In this document: piece by piece, positions 10,195 through 14,245 of the stretch
Layout of the letters: each line of letters opens with the position of its first letter
How positions within the stretch are numbered: position 1 is the stretch's first letter
Source: Gonium pectorale
Taxonomy: Eukaryota; Chlorophyta; Chlorophyceae; Chlamydomonadales; Volvocaceae
Direction of reading: 5' to 3'
Length of the DNA: 14,245 bases
NCBI GenBank assembly: GCA_001584585.1
Contig: LSYV01000005.1
Span: 3,970,892-3,985,136, forward strand
Position numbers and translations under genes: made by a program
The notes under the pieces: generated by a model
The model's database searches: none
What the model was told of the DNA's origin: nothing
What the model saw: only the letters and a program-made list of their open reading frames with translations

Positions 10195-10856
10195 ACTCAA
10201 GCTGCCTGCACTCTAAATATAAGCAGCACGCGGGCATCAGTGCGCGCGTCCCCCTGTCCGACGCGGACCGTCCAAGGTTACAGCACATGTTTGAAAGCTG
10301 GTGTAGCACAACCACACCGCTTCACCATTGAGCACATTACCTGTTCACCGAGGGTAAATCTTGCTCACAGCATCATGCGCAGCCTCTCGTAACACTAACA
10401 CCACCACCTCCTCCACTCTCGCAGCACCATATGAAGCCCGGACCGGAGCACGTTCCGATGCTGACAGCCCCGGCTGCGGGCAGCTCGCCCCAGCAGCAGC
10501 GAGCAAGCAGCTCGGCGCCCGGGCAGCTCGGCGGCCGCCACCCCCGGCTCCACCTGGCCGACGATGTCGTCGAGTGCCGTTGCCCGCAGCCGGGGCTGTC
10601 GGCATCGGAACGTTCTCCGGTCCGGGCTTCATATGGTGCTGCGAGAGTGGAGGAGGTGGTGGTGTTAGTCTTACGAGAGGCTGCGCATGATGCTGTGAGC
10701 AAGATTTACCCTCAGTGAACAGATAATGTGCTCAATGGTGAAGAGGTGTGCTTCACCAGCTTTCAAACATGTGCTGTAACCTTGGACGGTCCGCGTCGGA
10801 CAGGGGGACGCGCTGATGCCCGCGTGCTGCTTTTATCGAGTGCAGGCAGCTTGAGT
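10195..10856. repeat. Long inverted repeat with arms of about 280 bp (foldback element or hairpin-RNA locus)
   Basis: The left arm 10195-10482 (288 bp) is the reverse complement of the right arm 10581-10856 (276 bp), around a 98-bp loop. By eye the arms differ by about nine substitutions and 12 indel bases, mostly in the outer part; the inner 140 bp are nearly identical. The termini read ACTCAAGCTGCCTGCACTC. Matching short frames on both strands, with a peptide starting MKPGPE, arise from this symmetry and are not taken as genes. The loop carries three GCAGCTCG motifs. No clear target-site duplication flanks the ends. It could be a MITE/foldback transposon, or a long-hairpin small-RNA precursor of the kind known from Chlamydomonas; the sequence alone does not decide. 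Confidence 0.92.
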
Positions 10857-10918
10857 TCGCCAAGGGACCCATGGGACATCAATGCTCGCGGCCCCTCGCA
10901 TAACGCACATGGAGCAGT

Positions 10919-10979
10919 CCTGGTGCGTTCGAGATTGCTGGCGCTGCGCAACGAATAGAGAGATCTCGAATGCACCAGG
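10919..10979. repeat. 17-bp inverted repeat with a 27-base spacer
   Basis: CCTGGTGCGTTCGAGAT (10919-10935) is complementary to ATCTCGAATGCACCAGG (10963-10979) with one mismatch. It lies 62 bp after the long inverted repeat. It is not a tRNA, as no cloverleaf can be drawn. Confidence 0.75.
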
Positions 10980-10995
10980 CTGGCTGGCTGGCTGG
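10978..10995. repeat. (GGCT)n microsatellite
   Basis: Four GGCT units plus GG directly follow the short inverted repeat. Confidence 0.85.
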
Positions 10996-11286
10996 GCGCA
11001 ATCCCCACCCCCACCGAGCCGCGTCGTCGCGCGCAAGCCCGCACGCGAAGCTAATGGGTACGCCTGTCTGGGCCAGCCTTCTCGCGGCAGCCCGCCCGAG
11101 CCCAACCAGGAAGCCAAAGTGGGCCGGTAGGCGCATCGGTGCATCCCCCTCGCAGTAGTCCTACTTTTTGCGTGCTCGTTGCCTCGGTGCCTGGCGACTA
11201 CAGGCCGCACCCCATGGCTGCATCAAACCCCTTATGGATACATGAGCGGCTGGCCATGGAGTGCGAACCGACGGTTGCTGCGTTGA

Positions 11287-11508
11287 GCAGCGCTGCCGTC
11301 TGTGCCGCCGGCGGTGGCGTCGTGTCCGCTGCATCAACGTTGCCGGTCAACAGCGCCAACGCTCAGCTCTGGATCCAGACTTACGAGATCCCAAGCTGAG
11401 CGTTGGCGCTGTTAACCGAGATCCCAAGCTGAGCGTTGGCGCTGTTAACCGGCACCGTTGACGCAGCGGACACGACGCCACCGCCGGCGGCACAGATGGC
11501 AGCGCTGC
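11287..11508. repeat. Inverted-repeat element, 82-bp arms, MITE-like
   Basis: The left arm 11287-11368 and right arm 11427-11508 are reverse complements with four mismatches in 82 (counted by eye). The outer ends are GCAGCGCTGCC. The 58-bp middle contains the first copy of a 33-bp tandem duplication, whose second copy runs into the right arm. There is no coding capacity across both arms. The structure suits a non-autonomous transposon or a hairpin transcript. No target-site duplication is evident. Confidence 0.88.
11385..11450. repeat. Perfect 33-bp tandem duplication
   Basis: Positions 11385-11417 and 11418-11450 are identical, each starting GAGATCCCAAGC and ending CTGTTAACC. The duplication sits inside the 82-bp inverted repeat and spans the boundary of its right arm. 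Perfect identity suggests a recent event such as slippage at the hairpin. Confidence 0.95.
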
Positions 11509-12626
11509 CCGGGGGCTGATATTGCTGACAGGGAGGTAGAGCCATCGCAGTTCAAGCAGGTCATTGGCGCAGCAAGCGGCTCCATTGGCATGGATTGCAT
11601 GTCTAGACAGGGCTTGTCCACAAGCGCGCCCTGGCAGTGCTGCTTCTTGTTATTCATGAGCCCATCAACCTCTACAATACCAAAGTCCCCTCCCACCCTG
11701 CCCTTGTAGGTTGGGGTCCTTGCCAGCACAAAGCTTGCAGGCGGCGCCCGGCGGCGGAAACAGTGGGGGTGGCAGGTAAGCGCTTGTTGCAGTGGGAGCT
11801 CTGTAGCAGTGGTTCAGTATTGCACTCAGTATATTGGCTTAGTAAGCGACTCAGACCTCTGTTGTTCGCCTACACCAACCAGCAGCTATCAGCACCAAAA
11901 CACCGTGTACTGTTCTGTCGTAGCTGTCGTCTGGGCTGCTGTTGCACGGAGCCCCTACGCGGTGCCCTACGCAGTCTGCTCCTGACATATCACTCATTGT
12001 ATGACATAGCCACATCTGTGTTTTTGAAATCGCTTTCCCCTGCCCTCCCTATCCCTGGCAATCCACCCGCTAACAGGTTGATGTAGGCGTCCTTATGGGC
12101 ACAAGCAGCAGATTGAGCTGCAATTGCGGTCAGTGGTTAGTTTGCGGCTAACTGCAAAAACTTGGCGCTTGATGACTGGGTTGCAAGCTGGATGGGTCAA
12201 TCAAGCAATCGGTGATGATGAGACGTACATGTGGTGATACCAGGCTGGTATCTGTCAGGATCTGTCGTGTTCGTTCCCTTATGCAGTGATGCCAAATGTA
12301 TCGATGTCAATATCATCCCGTTGCTACCCATGCACTTGCAGGGACCTCACCTCCCATGGGAGACTGGCACCTCCTGTCACCTATTCAGCGAGACCGGCAC
12401 ATTCAGCGAGGTGCCTCAGCGCGTGGTCCTGTGCGGCCTCCCCGTCGCTGTTACAAGCGCTTCGAGTAAGCGCTCCTTGCCATTGGGAACGCTCCATGCC
12501 ATTGGGTGCGTCAGTTGCAGGAACATCTTCAGCTTTGATAAGGCCTGGTGCGAAGGTCTGCTTGGTCCCCCCCCCCGATATAATGGCCATGACATGCTCA
12601 AAAGACACCAGTACATGCACATACAG

Positions 12627-12631
12627 TTACA
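12627..12631 (-). terminator. TGTAA polyadenylation signal for the endopeptidase gene
   Basis: TTACA on the plus strand is TGTAA on the minus strand, the first one after the minus-strand stop at 13073. It implies a 3' UTR of about 445 nt. A second TGTAA lies at 12455-12451. Confidence 0.5.
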
Positions 12632-12877
12632 CGCCGCCATCCGGCCTCCGTCTCCACATTCGACCGCCATTGGCCGGCATTCCATCCTATGGTTCAATGC
12701 CTGAAGTGCATTGTGCACAGAACGGCACCGCAACCATCCTGCGGCCGCAACCACGCTGCATAAGCGAGAGTGGACTGTACTGCTCATTCACATGCTGCGT
12801 TTGTGGTGTTCCTCCACCCAAACTTCCGTTTGAACATGACAAGCCCGACTGCAGGTGTGTCCCGCGCACCTTTGCAC

Positions 12878-12922
12878 ACACGACACAACAGCGTTTTCCT
12901 TTTCAACACGACACAACAGCGT
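12878..12922. repeat. Spaced direct repeat of 17 bp
   Basis: ACACGACACAACAGCGT occurs at 12878-12894 and again at 12906-12922, 28 bp apart. It lies in the presumed 3' UTR of the endopeptidase gene. Confidence 0.85.
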
Positions 12923-13072
12923 GTCCCTCCCCTGCGCACGGTCCGAAACAACCTACGCTCTCTGCGCTCCGCTTGCACATGGCGCGCACGTGAGATGCGC
13001 CGCGCTCCTCTCGGTTCCCTCGCACTCAACGCGGACCGGACCTACCGCCCGGCACCAATACAGACCCACGGG

Positions 13073-13522
13073 TCACTCGCTCGCGGAGCTATCCGTGCCG
13101 CCCGCCGTGTCGTCCATGCTGTAGTTGGGGTCCAGGCGACCATAGCCAGCGAACCTGCGGGTGGCCGAAGGCAGCACAGCCCCAGGTAGGGGTAGTTGAC
13201 CGTGAAGCCCCATCCCGCGCCGTTGCGTATGAGAGAGGAAGCCTTACAGATAGACCAGGCGCACAGGAAGCCGCGTGGCCCACCCACTTGGCTGGTGAAG
13301 GGCGCCTATCAGTGCCCGCCAGGCACCGGCGTGCATCCCAACACAGCCTGGTACAGACAGCAGGCCGAAGGGAGACAGCAGGCCCCCCTCCCTTGGAGCG
13401 CACCTCTCAATCCACTGGTCCTGCTCGTACAGCGTGTGCATGATGGACTCGTACGCCCGGTAGCCGTGGCCCTCGTGGGGCAGCAGCACCAGCCGGCAGG
13501 GGGCGCCGTGGCCCTTGAGCGC
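13073..13522 (-). CDS. CGEP: C-terminal exons of chloroplast glutamyl endopeptidase (S9D), partial
   Basis: Two coding exons are seen. Exon 13522-13404 follows an acceptor CCCGCAG and starts ALKGHGAPCRLVLLPHEGHG, continuing through YRAYESIMHTLYEQDQWIE. Exon 13154-13073 encodes FAGYGRLDPNYS, an acidic Ser/Asp/Gly tail and TGA. The 249-nt intron (13403-13155) is GT..AG and its phases join as AG|G (Arg). ALKGHG-x-RLVLLP-x-E-x-HGY with ESIMH and E-x-D-x-W is the C-terminal signature of plant chloroplast glutamyl endopeptidases, serine peptidases with an alpha/beta-hydrolase fold. The histidine of the HGY loop is the family's catalytic His. The catalytic Ser and Asp, and any transit peptide, must lie on exons beyond the window. 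The plant enzyme acts in the stroma, cleaving peptides after Glu. The visible 66 residues are a small fraction of a protein usually near 900. A pseudogene cannot be excluded, but frame and splice sites are intact. Confidence 0.85.
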
Positions 13523-14245
13523 CTGCGGGCGGGGGTGGGGTTGGGGGGTTGGGTGAGGAGGCGAGACGTGCGCGGAGTTGAAGGAGATGGTTTGGGGTGG
13601 GGGTGACCCAAGCGGGCGGGCGGGGGCCGGTTTGGCGAAAGATCAAGACTGCACGAACATACATCGTGTCTGTGCAGTGCGGAGAGCGGTTGCCGTACGC
13701 ACACGTCCATGCCCGCGGCGCAAGAATACCGCTGCACTCATTGTTGGGGTGCCGGTTGGAGCCAGCGGGCGAGTGGTTTCACGGGAGCCCAGCACGGAAG
13801 TCGTACACAGTCGAAAAGCGGCCGTAATCGCCGACGTACGGAGCGCCCCCATGAGGTACACGTACCCAACCCCTACAGCTCCTTGGAAGTCCCCTCCCAT
13901 CCCTCACCCTCCCACGCGAAAGGCTCGCATGCCCACATTGGGAGCTCTCGTCCGGAATCACTTGTCCTATCCGTGTCCAACGAATTGGACGCGTGTAGAA
14001 GAACGGCCGCAAAGGATGGGAGCAGCATGCGCCTCCGGCCGCTCTACGGTGGTGAGAACGCCTGCCTGCACCCAAACTCAATCACCCCCCTCCCAAACCT
14101 TTTTCCGCCTCCCCAACCCCCTCTCCCTCCCCATGTACCCCCCTCCGACCTGGTTTTACCGCTCGCTCTACGTGAGGAGGCCTGCCTGCGCACCCCGCGA
14201 CCCCACCACCTCTCCCCAACCCCCTCTCCAACCCCCCTCCCCCCA
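13523..14245 (-). other. C-rich intron of the endopeptidase gene, running off the window
   Basis: The minus strand here should encode the end of the exon just before ALKGHG, with the family's HGE-x-DN region and MQS-x-RF. Nothing like either was found in any frame up to the right edge. The sequence is therefore read as one intron longer than 720 bp, ending in the acceptor at 13525-13523. It is C-rich on the plus strand. Imperfect duplications lie at its right end: GCTCTACG at 14041 and 14165, CCTGCCTGC at 14061 and 14181, and an 18-bp CTCCCCAACCCCCTCTCC at 14109 and 14212. A transposon insertion in the intron, or a broken gene, remains possible. Confidence 0.5.

Larger units (their letters stand above)
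7175..12626. other. 5.4-kb interval without a supportable gene
   Basis: This lies between the start of the MYND gene and the inferred 3' end of the endopeptidase gene. Open frames here are short, overlap on both strands, and show neither recognised domains nor the GC3-rich composition of the flanking exons. The first part (7175-7450) should hold the 5' UTR and promoter of the MYND gene. A minus-strand GATATACAT near 7392-7401 is only TATA-like. Plus-strand TGTAA sites at 7842-7846, 8651-8655, 10050-10054 and 10775-10779 could be signals of unseen transcripts or chance. Apart from the repeats listed separately, I see nothing definite in 7250-8130, 8180-8870, 8930-10190 or 11510-12620. No tRNA or rRNA was recognised. 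Confidence 0.55.

Noticed and set aside
10345..10718. Mirror-image open frames of about 95-109 codons on both strands, sharing starts MKPGPE and MLTASCAASR
   Set aside because: They are produced by the symmetry of the long inverted repeat. The same peptide on both strands is a property of the palindrome, and neither has gene context.
10919..10979. Possible tRNA because of GTTCGA-like sequence
   Set aside because: The sequence is one arm of a simple inverted repeat. D, anticodon and T arms cannot be drawn.
11445..11729. Minus-strand frame with two C-x2-C pairs (CLNC, CHLC), resembling a zinc-binding transposase part
   Set aside because: One C-x2-C pair lies inside the 82-bp inverted repeat and the rest matches no family I know. 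It is too short to support.
11637..12086. Plus-strand 149-codon frame
   Set aside because: The composition is unlike the local exons, no domain is seen, and several overlapping frames exist nearby.
12381..12620. Minus-strand 79-codon frame with a protein-like middle (KQTFAPGLIKAEDVPA)
   Set aside because: It has no recognised family, no clear splice sites linking it to other coding pieces, and weaker GC3 bias than the real exons. It might be a transposon remnant.
13779..13900. Minus-strand stretch APYVGDYGRFSTVYDF as an upstream exon of the endopeptidase
   Set aside because: It does not match the family's sequence before ALKGHG and soon reaches a stop without a convincing donor.

Overview
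This window looks like nuclear DNA of a volvocine green alga (Chlamydomonas/Volvox relatives). The evidence is GC-rich exons with strong GC at third codon positions, Ala/Gly/Ser/Pro low-complexity protein, spliceosomal GT..AG introns, TGTAA-type polyadenylation signals, and a C-terminal MYND finger in the style that is abundant in these algae. Nothing points to a bacterium or virus. One ambiguous base lies at position 23.

Layout. (1) Positions 3-1424, plus strand: the 3' part of a disordered, acidic, probably nuclear protein. It has three SUMO-interacting-motif-like segments and two SPP-[RK]-[KR]-R nuclear-localisation-like motifs. (2) Positions 1425-2116: a convergent intergenic/3'-UTR zone with a strong hairpin. 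(3) Positions 7174 down to 2820, minus strand: a four-exon gene whose splice phases all agree. It encodes a 1094-residue, mostly helical protein ending in a MYND zinc finger, with a TGTAA signal at 2121-2117. Its third intron holds an open, phase-neutral 171-nt segment that could be a cassette exon. (4) About 7175-12626: 5.4 kb with no convincing gene. It contains short tandem repeats and, at 10195-11508, a cluster of three inverted repeats. The largest has arms of about 280 bp and could be a foldback transposon or a long-hairpin small-RNA precursor. (5) Positions 13522 down to 13073, minus strand: the last two coding exons of a chloroplast-type glutamyl endopeptidase (prolyl-oligopeptidase family S9D), including the segment with the catalytic histidine. 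The rest of that gene lies beyond the right edge, behind a C-rich intron of more than 720 bp.

The three genes show no operon-like or pathway relationship, as expected for a eukaryotic nuclear region. The points most worth following are the multi-SIM tail, the candidate cassette exon and the inverted-repeat cluster. I found no clear evidence of a wholly new multi-gene system.
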